From the NCBI GenBank assembly GCA_049517675.1, contig JBEKRV010000006.1:1-64000 (forward strand): 64,000 nt of DNA, written 5' to 3'. This DNA is from Bog-756 sp049517675. GTDB lineage: Bacteria > Actinomycetota > Acidimicrobiia > Acidimicrobiales > RAAP-2. Below, in pieces: positions 54,162-62,857 of this stretch. A program made the translations under genes and the position numbers. Below the pieces are notes generated by a model that had not been told where the DNA came from, searched no databases, and saw only the letters and a program-made list of their open reading frames with translations. Each line of letters opens with the position of its first letter. The first letter of the stretch is position 1.

Positions 54162-54988
54162 TGGATCGGCTCGTCGCCGGCGAAGGTCGTGCGGTGCATG
54201 TCCCGGGGGGAGTCCGGGTCGTAGGGCAGGGCGCGGTGGAGGACACCCCGGTTGTCCCAGACGACCACGTCGCCGACCTGCCATTCGTGACGGTAGACGC
54301 GCTCGGTGGTGGTGGCGCGGGCGAGGAGGTCGTCGAGGAGGGCCCGGCTCTCCTCGGGATCCATCCCGACGACGTGGTCGGCGGTGGCGCCGAGGACGAG
54401 CGACTTGCGGCCCGACCGGTGGGTCCACACGAGCGGGTGCTCCTTCGCCGGGCGTTGGCGCATCATCTCGAGGGCCTCGGGCGACGGGTTCGGGTTCTGC
54501 AGCCGCTGGGACGCCTCGATGGTGTGGACGACCCGGATCGAGGCGCAGCGCGCCTTCTCGTCGTCGGACAGGTCCTCGTAGGCCTGGTACGAACTGGCGA
54601 ACTCGGTCTCGCCGCCCGTGTCGGCCACGGCGTGGGCGCTCAACATGGTGGCCATGATGGGGACGTCGTCGGTGCATCCGTCGATGTGCCAGTCGAAGGT
54701 GCCCTTCAGGTACGCCGCTGCCGGGTTCCTGTCCGGGTTCAGGGTCACCAGGAAGATCTCGGGATTCTCCCCCCGGCCCAGCTTCTCCACCGTGCCGAGC
54801 TTGCGGCTGAACGCCACCTGGGCCTCGTCGTCGAGGTGGAGGCCACGGAAGATGAGCGCCCCGTGGGCCTCGAGGGCCTCGAGCGTCGCCTCCGGCAGGG
54901 CGTCGTCGTGCATCAACTGGTCACGGTCGACGCCCTCCACCAATGCGCCCACCGTCGATGTGAGCTTCTCGGTCCTGAGCACGGTCAC
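54158..54988 (-). CDS. TauD/TfdA-family Fe(II)/2-oxoglutarate dioxygenase
   Basis: 276 residues from a GTG with AAGGGGGA upstream. The iron ligands are H101-x-D103 (in FDWHIDG) and the distal His in NRGVLHRALP (about 251), followed by R near 266 for 2-oxoglutarate. TMLSAHAVADTGGETEFASS is a family segment. The enzyme hydroxylates an unactivated C-H, possibly releasing a leaving group. It begins the operon with the SDR and CMD-like gene. Its upstream region has a 15-bp tandem repeat and a 16-bp string shared with the icmF palindrome. Confidence 0.9.
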   Translation of the reverse strand: MTVLRTEKLTSTVGALVEGVDRDQLMHDDALPEATLEALEAHGALIFRGLHLDDEAQVAFSRKLGTVEKLGRGENPEIFLVTLNPDRNPAAAYLKGTFDWHIDGCTDDVPIMATMLSAHAVADTGGETEFASSYQAYEDLSDDEKARCASIRVVHTIEASQRLQNPNPSPEALEMMRQRPAKEHPLVWTHRSGRKSLVLGATADHVVGMDPEESRALLDDLLARATTTERVYRHEWQVGDVVVWDNRGVLHRALPYDPDSPRDMHRTTFAGDEPIQ

Positions 54989-55005
54989 GCGTGGTCCCCC
55001 TTTTC

Positions 55006-55035
55006 TCCGGGTGTGGTGCGTCCGGGTGTGTTGCG
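55006..55035. repeat. 15-bp tandem repeat upstream of the TauD gene
   Basis: TCCGGGTGTGGTGCG (55006-55020) and TCCGGGTGTGTTGCG (55021-55035), one mismatch. It lies 18-47 bp in front of the dioxygenase start, in the leader or promoter. Confidence 0.7.
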
Positions 55036-55105
55036 TCTGATACGGGTACTCTACTGAGATGTGAACGCCGTTTCCGCCCACACGCCGGACCGACCGGAGG
55101 AGACC

Positions 55106-55495
55106 TCAGTCGATGAACTCCGCCGTACGGCGGTGGAACCGCCAGGTCCCCCCGGCATGGTGGAGGACGTCGTGGTAGCGGCCCACCAGCTGCACCGCCC
55201 AGCCGTCCGTGCCCTTCAGCAGGAAGAGGACGTCGCTGCTGACCCGGGCCTCCTCGTCGCCCCAGTCGGTGACATGGGTGTTGACGACGACGTGGCGTTG
55301 GGGCAGACGGGGCGTCCACCGTGCGTACGCCCGCCGGAGGGCGTCGTGGCCCTCGTGGGTCCCGAGTCCGGGGATCTCACAGGTACCGTCCGGGCAGAAG
55401 GTGGCGACGACGTCGTCGGTCCGACCGTCGTCCAGCGCCTGGGCGTAGGCGGCCAGGGTGGCCCGGATGCCCGCTACGACGGTGGCGTAGTCCAT
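55106..55495 (-). CDS. SnoaL/NTF2-like family protein
   Basis: 129 residues: IRATLAAYAQALDDGRTDDV, FCPDGTCEIPGLGTHEGHDA, RHVVVNTHVTDWGDEEARVS and WAVQLVGRYHDVLHHAGGTW. This pattern is the SnoaL_4-like cone fold and resembles small-subunit/isomerase proteins paired with Rieske oxygenases. It starts 33 bp after the Rieske alpha-type gene in the same direction, so it could be its small subunit or a downstream isomerase. Binding residues are not assignable with confidence. Confidence 0.85.
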   Translation of the reverse strand: MDYATVVAGIRATLAAYAQALDDGRTDDVVATFCPDGTCEIPGLGTHEGHDALRRAYARWTPRLPQRHVVVNTHVTDWGDEEARVSSDVLFLLKGTDGWAVQLVGRYHDVLHHAGGTWRFHRRTAEFID

Positions 55496-55528
55496 GTTCG
55501 GTCTCGGCTCAGGTCTCGGGGGTCGCGC

Positions 55529-56893
55529 TCAGAGGCCGAGGTCGACGACCGGCCGCTCGAGCGGGTTGAGGTTGATCTGATGGAGGGCGGGGATCAGCTG
55601 CTCGTAGGGGAGTCCGGCGAGGAAGCCGTCCACGGTCCGCTCGAAGTTGGACACTCCGCCCTCGATCCCCTCGGAGAGGCGCATGTACTCGAAGCTCCTG
55701 GCGTGGAGGCCCCGCTGCTGGCGGGGGAGGTTCGAGAAGTCCTGGACGGGGATCGGGGGCACCCGTGGATCGTCGTGGACCCACGGCTCGGGCGGTGTCG
55801 GCCTCTCCCCCGTGCTCCCTTCAGGGAACCGGGTCAGCGACCAGATCTCCATCAGCGTCTCCTCGGGTCCGAGTGGGCGGAACCGGTACGACGAGGCGCT
55901 GGAGTACATCGGCAGCACGAAGAAGTGGGGGAAGCAGTAGCCCATGGGCTCGTTGAGGCCGGCCTCCTCGAGCTCGTTGAGGTCGGGGATGTCGCGCCCC
56001 CTCGAGCGATGCCACTCCACGACGGCGTCGTTGAGCGTGCGGTGCCAGATCGCCGGGGCCAGGACGGGGTCCGCCGGGAGCTCCATGTCGCGCAGACCCT
56101 CGGCGACGGCCACGTCGTCGGCGTGGACCATGCCGGCCATACCGTCGCTCATCGTGCGCAGGTAGTGGATCTCCGACTCGACGAAGGCCCGCGGGTCGAA
56201 CGCGGTCGGGTCGCGGGGCGGGTACCTCCCGGGGATGACCAGCTGCGGGTGGGTCTCGACGACGTGGTACTGCTCGAGGAACGCCTCCTCGGCCAGCTTC
56301 CAGTTGACGGGGAGGCGGAACGAATACCACCACTCGGCCCGCAGCGATTCCAACTTCCAGGCGTCCATGGTGGTGGCGAAGGGCTCGATGCACTGGCGGA
56401 GCGGCGGCGCGTCGTCGTCGAGGTTGATCCACGCGCACCCTCCCCACACCTCGCAGCGCACCGGGGTGAGGTCGACGTCGCCGGGCTGCAGGTTGTGCTC
56501 GGCGAAGGTCCGGGCCTTCGAGACGAACGTGTTGGTGCCGTCCGAGGCGTAGCACCAGCCGTGGAAGGGGCACACGAACCCGTTCCCGCAGGTGCCGCGA
56601 CCCTCGGCCACCCGCACGCCGCGGTGCCGGCAGGCGTTCTGCAGCGCCCGTGCCCCTCCGTCCCCGGATCGGACCACGAGGATCGACTGGTCGAGGATCT
56701 GGTACTCGCAGAAGTCGTCGGGCTCCGGGATCTCCTCGAGCCGGCACGCCATCTGCCAGGTGCGGGACCAGAGGAGGTCGACCTCCTGTCGGAAGAATCC
56801 CGGATCGTAGTAGCGCTCCTTCGGGATCCGGTCGGGGAGCTCCACCGCGAACGGCACGGGGATCGTCGTACGCCTCCGATCCGTGATCGCCAT
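55529..56893 (-). CDS. Rieske-type ring-hydroxylating oxygenase, alpha subunit
   Basis: 454 residues. The [2Fe-2S] ligands are C88-x-H90 and C108-x2-H111 (ACRHRGV and CPFHGW). The catalytic iron is held by H210 and H215 in AFLEQYHVVETH, with N197 nearby. A C-terminal acidic ligand is expected near residue 370. It dihydroxylates or monooxygenates a ring with electrons from a ferredoxin and reductase. ATG at 56893 with GGGAGG. Two exact copies of ACCGGTCGGTAC lie 41 and 62 bp upstream. No reductase gene is adjacent. Confidence 0.93.
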   Translation of the reverse strand: MAITDRRRTTIPVPFAVELPDRIPKERYYDPGFFRQEVDLLWSRTWQMACRLEEIPEPDDFCEYQILDQSILVVRSGDGGARALQNACRHRGVRVAEGRGTCGNGFVCPFHGWCYASDGTNTFVSKARTFAEHNLQPGDVDLTPVRCEVWGGCAWINLDDDAPPLRQCIEPFATTMDAWKLESLRAEWWYSFRLPVNWKLAEEAFLEQYHVVETHPQLVIPGRYPPRDPTAFDPRAFVESEIHYLRTMSDGMAGMVHADDVAVAEGLRDMELPADPVLAPAIWHRTLNDAVVEWHRSRGRDIPDLNELEEAGLNEPMGYCFPHFFVLPMYSSASSYRFRPLGPEETLMEIWSLTRFPEGSTGERPTPPEPWVHDDPRVPPIPVQDFSNLPRQQRGLHARSFEYMRLSEGIEGGVSNFERTVDGFLAGLPYEQLIPALHQINLNPLERPVVDLGL

Positions 56894-56933
56894 GCCGCAG
56901 CCTCCCTTCCCGAACGTACCGCGCCGTATACTA

Positions 56934-56945
56934 ACCGGTCGGTAC
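56934..56945. promoter_or_regulatory. Shared 12-bp element, copy A1
   Basis: ACCGGTCGGTAC in the divergent region between the Rieske oxygenase and the Baeyer-Villiger-type gene. The identical 12-mer begins again 21 bp further, about two helical turns. Confidence 0.75.
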
Positions 56946-56954
56946 AGTCCCGAG

Positions 56955-56966
56955 ACCGGTCGGTAC
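56955..56966. promoter_or_regulatory. Shared 12-bp element, copy A2
   Basis: ACCGGTCGGTAC, second exact copy, same orientation as A1. The 21-bp phasing puts both on one face of the helix, as for cooperative binding of a dimeric repressor. Confidence 0.75.
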
Positions 56967-57038
56967 GGACCCGAGTTCGCGGTCGTGACGGTGCCGGAGC
57001 CTCCGATGAGACAGTGACTGGATGGAGGCGGTTCCACC

Positions 57039-58694
57039 GTGACCCACGCTGAACACACGCTCGACGACGAACAGCGCGCGCTCGACGCGGACGTCCTCAT
57101 CGTCGGTGCCGGGGTGACCGGCATCTACCAGCTGTACCTGGCCCGCGAGGCCGGGTTCTCCGCCCTGGTGCTCGAGGCCGGGTCCGGGGTGGGCGGGACC
57201 TGGTACTGGAACCGCTATCCCGGGTGCCGCTTCGATTCCGAGAGCTACACCTACGGCTACCTGTTCTCCCGAGAGCTCTTCGACGAGTGGGAGTGGAAGG
57301 AGCAGTTCGCCGAGCAACCCGAGACCGAGCGCTACCTCAACCACGTCGTCGACCGGTTCGACCTCCGGCGCCACATGCGCTTCGACACCCGGGTCACGTC
57401 GGCCACCTACGACGAATCCTCCGGCACCTGGGTGGTGGCGACCGACGACGGCGCCGTGTTCCGGGCGCGGTACCTGGTGGCCGCCACCGGCGTTCTCTCG
57501 GTGCCGTTCTACCCGGCCGTGCCCGGCCGGGACGACTTCCGCGGCGAGTCGTACCACACCGGGCGGTGGCCGATCACCCCGGTCGACTTCGCCGGCAAAC
57601 GGGTCGCGGTGATCGGCAGCGGCTCGAGCGGCGTGCAGATCGCCCCGGTCATCGCGGACGAGGTCGCGTCATTGACGGTGTACCAACGCACCGCGGGCTG
57701 GTGCACCCCGTTGAACAACGCGCCCATCACGGCCGAGGAACACGAGCGACTGCGCGCCGGATTCGAGGAGATGCGCGAGGTCCTCAACACCTCGGTGGCC
57801 GGGTTCCTCCACCCCGCCAACGAACGATCCGCCTTCGACGACACGGCCGACGAGCGACAGGCCTTCTTCGAGACCATGTGGCGGAGCCCGGGATTCGCGA
57901 AGCTGTCGAGCAACTACGCCGACGTGCTGTTCGACCACGCGGCCAACGCCGAGTGGTGCGAGTTCATCGCCCGCAAGATCCGCAGCATCGTCGAGGACCC
58001 CGCGGTGGCGGACCTGCTCATCCCGAAGGACCACGGCTTCGGCGAACGACGGCCCCCGTTCGTGACCGGGTACTACGAGATGTACAACGACCCGGGGGTC
58101 TCCCTCGTCGACCTCCGACACACCCCGATCGTACGGGTCACCGAGCACGGCATCGAGACGACCGACGGCGAGCGGGAGTTCGACATCATCGTCTGGGCCA
58201 CCGGGTTCGACTTCGGCACCGGCGCCCTCCTGCGCATGGGCATCCGCGGAAGGGACGGCCAGACCCTCGAGGACCACTGGTCGGACGGCCCGAAGACGTT
58301 CCTGGGCATACAGACGACCGGCTTCCCCAACTTCTTCTTCCCCGGTGGCCCGCACGCCGCCGCCGGCAACAACCCGCGCTACAACGGCGACCAGGTCGAA
58401 TTCATCACCGGTGCGCTCACCTTCGTCCGGGACCACGGCTTCGACACCATCGAGGTGGGGCCGGAGGCCGAGATGGCGTGGACGGCCATGGTCGACCGGG
58501 GTGCGCAGCAGGCCTCCTTCGGCGAGGCCAGCTACTTCTTCGGCGCCAACATTCCCGGCAAGCCGGTCAAGTATCTCCTGAACTCGGGTGGTCGGCCCAA
58601 GCTCTTCAAGGAGATCGCCAAGGTCGTCGACAGCGGCTACGCGGCATTCCGCCTGGGCCGGGCGTCAGACGGTGGCGACCGGCGTCACGGGTGA
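57039..58694 (+). CDS. Flavin-containing monooxygenase of Baeyer-Villiger type
   Basis: 551 residues from a GTG. VGAGVTGIYQLYLAREAG binds FAD (near 20-38), GGTWYWNRYPGCRFDSESYT is the long active-site segment, FRGESYHTGRWP (about 167-178) is the Baeyer-Villiger fingerprint F-x-G-x3-H-x3-W-P, and VIGSGSSGVQIAP (about 190-202) binds NADPH. A C-terminal ATG motif, VWATGFDFGTG, is present. It should insert oxygen next to a ketone to give an ester or lactone. Its 3' end overlaps the convergent cyclase gene by 30 bases. Confidence 0.94.
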   Translation: MTHAEHTLDDEQRALDADVLIVGAGVTGIYQLYLAREAGFSALVLEAGSGVGGTWYWNRYPGCRFDSESYTYGYLFSRELFDEWEWKEQFAEQPETERYLNHVVDRFDLRRHMRFDTRVTSATYDESSGTWVVATDDGAVFRARYLVAATGVLSVPFYPAVPGRDDFRGESYHTGRWPITPVDFAGKRVAVIGSGSSGVQIAPVIADEVASLTVYQRTAGWCTPLNNAPITAEEHERLRAGFEEMREVLNTSVAGFLHPANERSAFDDTADERQAFFETMWRSPGFAKLSSNYADVLFDHAANAEWCEFIARKIRSIVEDPAVADLLIPKDHGFGERRPPFVTGYYEMYNDPGVSLVDLRHTPIVRVTEHGIETTDGEREFDIIVWATGFDFGTGALLRMGIRGRDGQTLEDHWSDGPKTFLGIQTTGFPNFFFPGGPHAAAGNNPRYNGDQVEFITGALTFVRDHGFDTIEVGPEAEMAWTAMVDRGAQQASFGEASYFFGANIPGKPVKYLLNSGGRPKLFKEIAKVVDSGYAAFRLGRASDGGDRRHG

Positions 58695-59723
58695 GCCCAC
58701 GATTCCCGGCATCCGCAGCGGCGGAGCGGTCAGCAGGAACCGGCTCCGGCCGTGCTCGCGCAGCCACGATGCCAGCTCGTGCAGGTACCACATCTCCCCC
58801 AGCGGGACACCCAGCTTGAAGAGGCAGAGGTTGTGGATGGGGAGGAACGAGTGCCGACCCTCCACACGGTCCCGTCCGAGCAGCCCCTCGACCGCGTAGT
58901 TGTCGGCCACCAGCGCCGAGATCTGCGACTCGGCGATCCACTCCAACAATGATTCGTCCCGCCCGTCGAGGTAACTGCACAACGTGAAGATCTTCGCCGG
59001 GTCCGGCTCACGCTCGTACTCGAGGATCCGGGTGGCGAACCCGGTGTGCAACAGGAGCATGTCCCCGGGCTCGACGACGACGTCGTCGGTGGCCATGATC
59101 TGCTCGAGCAGCGCCCGGTCCACCGCCCGCCAGTCGTCGCCCAGGTGGGCGGCGAGGTCGACCAAGACGCCCCGGCCCTGTACCCCGTGGTACGCCATGT
59201 GCTCCAGGCCCAGGTGGTGGGCGAAGCATCGGTGGGAGCCGCCGTCGCCCGCCGCGTCGTGGGTCGGTCCGACCAGGTCGGTGCCGGCCCGGTAACCGTT
59301 GTAGTACACGGCCTCCTCCACCCCGTCGCCGTCGGCGTCGAATTCGGCGCCGACGTGGGCGAGCGAGTCCCACTGCGTCGAGTACTGGAGCGACAGGGTG
59401 ACCACGTCGTCCGCCCACACGTCGACGTACTTCGGATCGCCGAAGTCCGCCATCTCGCTCATGTGGACGTTGTAGAAGGTGTCGGGGTTGCCGTCCATGT
59501 CCTCGGTCGGGGCGAGGACGGGCGGGTACCGTCGCTGGTTCAGGGCGTTCCCTCCGGGGTAGTCGAGCGGCAGACTGAGGCAGAAGCTGATCCCGGCCTC
59601 GACCTCGCGGACCCCCTCGACGACCTTGTCGGGGGTGACCAGGTTGATGCGCCCCAGTTCGTCGTCGTCGCCCCAGTCACCCCAGGTCGAGCCGGGCGGG
59701 CGCTGCTTCCACCGCTTCGTCAT
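58665..59723 (-). CDS. Cyclase family protein (kynurenine-formamidase-like metal hydrolase)
   Basis: 352 residues, longer than the usual 210-260 but as in the extended group. LGRINLVTPDKVVEGVREV opens it; VTLSLQYSTQWDSLAHVGAE carries the H-x-D/H metal-type motif, and GVLVDLAAHLGDDWRAV with MLLLHTGFATRIL follow. Members are Mn/Zn-dependent hydrolases of amides or lactones. Placed between a Baeyer-Villiger-type oxygenase and an amidohydrolase it could open the lactone or ester product. ATG at 59723; one copy of the shared 12-mer, read on the minus strand, starts 59 bp upstream. Confidence 0.88.
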   Translation of the reverse strand: MTKRWKQRPPGSTWGDWGDDDELGRINLVTPDKVVEGVREVEAGISFCLSLPLDYPGGNALNQRRYPPVLAPTEDMDGNPDTFYNVHMSEMADFGDPKYVDVWADDVVTLSLQYSTQWDSLAHVGAEFDADGDGVEEAVYYNGYRAGTDLVGPTHDAAGDGGSHRCFAHHLGLEHMAYHGVQGRGVLVDLAAHLGDDWRAVDRALLEQIMATDDVVVEPGDMLLLHTGFATRILEYEREPDPAKIFTLCSYLDGRDESLLEWIAESQISALVADNYAVEGLLGRDRVEGRHSFLPIHNLCLFKLGVPLGEMWYLHELASWLREHGRSRFLLTAPPLRMPGIVGSPVTPVATV

Positions 59724-59781
59724 CGCTCCTGCTCCTTCCGGGCGTTCCGGTCCGCCCCGACCATCGGCGCGCGTTGCACTG

Positions 59782-59793
59782 TACCGACCGGTT
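59782..59793. promoter_or_regulatory. Shared 12-bp element, copy B
   Basis: GTACCGACCGGT, exactly the reverse complement of ACCGGTCGGTAC, in the divergent promoter of the cyclase and amidohydrolase genes. A separate inverted repeat, GCGAAC-GCG-GTTCGC, is at 59805-59819, between this site and the amidohydrolase start. Confidence 0.75.
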
Positions 59794-59885
59794 GGATTAG
59801 GTTGCGAACGCGGTTCGCGTCACCCGCGAAGCCGAGTTCCGACTCCGACGGACGGTCCCGGGCCCGGCGCAAGGAGGTCAGAGTC

Positions 59886-61130
59886 ATGTCGCAGAACGAA
59901 CTGGTGGTGTCCGCCGACGGGCACGTGCTCGAGCCCACTGACCTGTTCCGCACCCGGCTGCCGAAGCACCTCCGTGAGCGTGGGGTCTGGGAAGAGGACT
60001 TCGAGATCGAGCCGCTGGTCGAGGGCGGTGCCCGCATCTTCCGCCGGCTGCACACGCCCGGGTACGAGGGGTGGACGATCTCCCGCTACCGTCAGACGGG
60101 CGGCCGGATGCCCGAGGGCGATCCCGAGATCATCCTCGACGACATGAGGCTGGACGGGGTCGACATCCAGGTGATGCACCCGAACCTCTCGCTCTTCGGG
60201 CTGTACTCGGACGACCACGAGCTCTCGATGGCGCACGCCCGCGTCTACAACGACTACATCGTCGAGCGGTTCGCGCCGTACTTCTCCCGGATCGTCCCGA
60301 CCGCGCCGGTGCCGTTGACCGACATCGGCGACGCCGTGACCGAGATCGAGCGGGTCGCGAACGCCGGGTTCCGCGGGATCTTGCTGCCGGCCATCGCACC
60401 GAAGCCCTACTACTCGCGGGACTTCGACCCGATGTGGGAGGCCGCGGTGGCCAACGGCGTGCAGATCTTCATCCACACCCAGACCGGCGGGGTGAAGGTG
60501 AACGATCCGGCGTCCACGACGCTCAAGGTGGTCATGGAGTCGGCCGCTCAGGTCAACCAGCCGATGACCGAGAAGTCGGCGTCCAAGCGCATGATCACCC
60601 AGTGCATCTACTCGACGGTGGTCCCCCAGCAGATCATGTGCGAGCTCATCGGCGGTGGCGTCCCCGAGCGCTACCCCGAGCTCCACTTCGCGCTCATCGA
60701 GTTCAACGCCAACTGGCTGGCCTCCCTCGTCGGCGCCATGGACAAGTGCTGGGTCACCGGGATCGGCCAGGACGCCGACTGGTGGCTCGGGTACTGGGAC
60801 GACGACCGTCCCGCGAACGACCAGCCCTCCATGGCCCAGCTGTTCCGGCTCAACGAGAAGTGGCCCTACCCGCTGAAGCCGAGCGAGTACGTGAGGCGCC
60901 AATTCCACATCTCGTTCCAGGACGACCCGGTAGCCATCGCCTGCCGGCACATCACCGGGCTGTCGACCATCGTGTGGGGCAACGACTACCCGCACGCCGA
61001 AGGGACCTTCCGCGGCAGTCGGGAGCTCATCGCCACCCAGCTCGGCGACGTCCCCGCCGACGAGCGGGCCGCCATCATCGGGGGCACCCTGGCCGGTCTC
61101 CTCGGAATGCAGGCTCCGGTGCCGGCCTGA
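59886..61130 (+). CDS. Amidohydrolase (ACMSD-like metal-dependent hydrolase/decarboxylase)
   Basis: 414 residues with AAGGAGG before the ATG. VVSADGHVLEP gives D11-x-H13 of the metal site, VQIFIHTQTGGV a third His, and TIVWGNDYPHAEGTF the catalytic Asp near residue 365. The segment FNANWLASLVGAMDKCW is family-typical. The TIM-barrel family contains hydrolases and non-oxidative decarboxylases; which is not settled. It is intact, unlike the relative at 25203. It overlaps the next SDR by CTGA. Confidence 0.9.
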   Translation: MSQNELVVSADGHVLEPTDLFRTRLPKHLRERGVWEEDFEIEPLVEGGARIFRRLHTPGYEGWTISRYRQTGGRMPEGDPEIILDDMRLDGVDIQVMHPNLSLFGLYSDDHELSMAHARVYNDYIVERFAPYFSRIVPTAPVPLTDIGDAVTEIERVANAGFRGILLPAIAPKPYYSRDFDPMWEAAVANGVQIFIHTQTGGVKVNDPASTTLKVVMESAAQVNQPMTEKSASKRMITQCIYSTVVPQQIMCELIGGGVPERYPELHFALIEFNANWLASLVGAMDKCWVTGIGQDADWWLGYWDDDRPANDQPSMAQLFRLNEKWPYPLKPSEYVRRQFHISFQDDPVAIACRHITGLSTIVWGNDYPHAEGTFRGSRELIATQLGDVPADERAAIIGGTLAGLLGMQAPVPA

Positions 61131-62041
61131 GCCAGTTCGACTTCAACGGACGTGTCGCCGTCGTCACCGGGGCGGGGCGCGGCATCGGGCTCGCCTACGC
61201 GCGCCTGCTCGCCCAGCGCGGGGCCCACGTGGTCGTCAACGACCTCGGCGGATCGATCGACGGCATCGGGTCCGACGCCGTCCCGGCGTCCGCCGCGGTG
61301 GCCGACATCGTCGAGGCGGGTGGCATCGCCGTCGCCGACACCAACGACGTGGCGTCGGTCGCCGGGGCGGAAGCGCTCGTCGACACCGCGGTCGACCGGT
61401 TCGGCCGGATCGACATCGTCATCAACAACGCCGGGGTCATGCGCTGGGCCGGCCCCCCGGACGTCGATGCCGACGACCTGGCCCTGCACCTGGCGGTTCA
61501 CGTGGGTGGCTCGTTCAACACCACCCGTGCCGCCTGGCCCTACCTGGTCGACCAGGGCTACGGGCGCATCGTCATGACAACCTCCACCGGGATGCTGGGC
61601 CTCCCCACCAACACCGCCTACGCCACCGCCAAGGGCGGGATCGTCGGACTGGCCCGCAGCCTCGCGACGGCGGGTGCCTCCCACGGGATCAAGGTCAACA
61701 TGATCGCCCCGGGGGCGATGACCCGGATGGCCGGACCCGGATCCGACGACCCCCGGATGGCGCCCGACCTGGTCGCCCCGATGGCCGCCTACCTGGCCCA
61801 CGAGAGCTGCCCGGTCAGCGGTGAGCTCTACACGGCCGGCTTCGGACGCTTCGCCCGCCTCTTCATCGCCTCCACCCAGGGGTACGTCCACCCCGGGCCG
61901 GCACCGACGATCGAGGACGTGGCCGCCCACTGGGGCACCATCAACGACGAGACCGACTACTTCGTCCCCGCCGACCTCATGGACTGGTCGGCCTCCTTCA
62001 CGGCCCACCTGGAGGAGGAGGGCCCCTCCCCCACCCGGTGA
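61127..62041 (+). CDS. Short-chain dehydrogenase/reductase, MFE-2-like 3-hydroxyacyl type
   Basis: 304 residues. FNGRVAVVTGAGRGIGLAYA, VVVNDLGGSIDGIGSDA, INNAGVMRW and TSTGMLGLPTNTAYATAKGG provide all SDR signatures; the start and the VVNDLG motif are those of the dehydrogenase unit of peroxisomal MFE-2-type enzymes acting on hydroxyacyl-CoA. The frame has no ATG, GTG or TTG near the homologous N-terminus. The only candidate is CTG at 61127-61129, overlapping the amidohydrolase TGA as CTGA. It is probably translated by coupling from that rare start. Confidence 0.88.
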   Translation: MSQFDFNGRVAVVTGAGRGIGLAYARLLAQRGAHVVVNDLGGSIDGIGSDAVPASAAVADIVEAGGIAVADTNDVASVAGAEALVDTAVDRFGRIDIVINNAGVMRWAGPPDVDADDLALHLAVHVGGSFNTTRAAWPYLVDQGYGRIVMTTSTGMLGLPTNTAYATAKGGIVGLARSLATAGASHGIKVNMIAPGAMTRMAGPGSDDPRMAPDLVAPMAAYLAHESCPVSGELYTAGFGRFARLFIASTQGYVHPGPAPTIEDVAAHWGTINDETDYFVPADLMDWSASFTAHLEEEGPSPTR

Positions 62042-62057
62042 GGGCGTAGCGGCGGCG

Positions 62058-62825
62058 CTACTCGTCGAGGAGGTCGGGCTGCTGTTCGACGATCCAGTCG
62101 TAGAGGGGCTGGAACTGCCTCCACCCGACTTGGTGCCCGCCGGTCTGGCCGAACGTCGTCCGCGCCACGTCCGGGTCGATCGGGACGGGGGTGCCCGCGG
62201 CCTCGGCCACCAGCTGGGCCTGGCACGTACGCTCCATCGTGACGAACCACCAGGCGGCCTCGTCGACCGTGCGGCCGACGGTCAGCAGGCCGTGGTTCGA
62301 CAGGACGGCCGCCTTGCACTCACCGAGCGCCTGGGCGATGCGCTTGCCCTCCTCGAGGTCGAGCACGGCTCCGGTGTAGTCATCGAAGACGACGTGGTCG
62401 CCGTAGAACGCGCAGGCGTCCTGGGTGAGCGGATCGAGCGGGCGCCGCAGCGACGACCACGCCTTGCCGTACACCGAGTGGGAGTGGGCGGCGGAGACGA
62501 CGTCGGGGCGGGCCGCGTGGATCTGGGAGTGGATCACGAAGGCCGCCCTGTTCACCGGCCAGGTGCCCCGGACGACCTCGCCCCGGGCGTCCACGAGCAG
62601 CAGGTCCCGGACCCGGACCTGCTTGAAGTTCATGCCCAGGGGGTTGACCCAGAAGTGGTCCGTCTGGCCGGGGTCACGCGCCGTGATGTGCCCGGCCGTG
62701 CCCTCGTCGAAGCCGAAGTGCCCGAAGATCCGCAACGCGGCGGCAAGCCGCTGCTTGCGGTGGGTGCGCTCCTCCTCCACCGTGGCGAACGTCGGGAAGG
62801 TGTGCGGGGTGCGGTCGGACACCAT
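62058..62825 (-). CDS. Class II aldolase/adducin family protein
   Basis: 255 residues. RLAAALRIFGHFGFDEGTAG opens it; the metal-binding pair is H114 and H116 (AAHSHSVYGKAWSS), with a third His in LSNHGLLTVGRT (about 181). It is a zinc-type aldolase, decarboxylase or non-enzymatic adducin-like fold. The ATG at 62825 has no clear ribosome site. It is divergent from the terminal dehydrogenase and shares a 58-bp promoter region with it that contains the fourth copy of the 12-mer. Confidence 0.9.
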   Translation of the reverse strand: MVSDRTPHTFPTFATVEEERTHRKQRLAAALRIFGHFGFDEGTAGHITARDPGQTDHFWVNPLGMNFKQVRVRDLLLVDARGEVVRGTWPVNRAAFVIHSQIHAARPDVVSAAHSHSVYGKAWSSLRRPLDPLTQDACAFYGDHVVFDDYTGAVLDLEEGKRIAQALGECKAAVLSNHGLLTVGRTVDEAAWWFVTMERTCQAQLVAEAAGTPVPIDPDVARTTFGQTGGHQVGWRQFQPLYDWIVEQQPDLLDE

Positions 62826-62857
62826 GACCCGATGGTAGCGGCTGCATCCGTAGCTGT

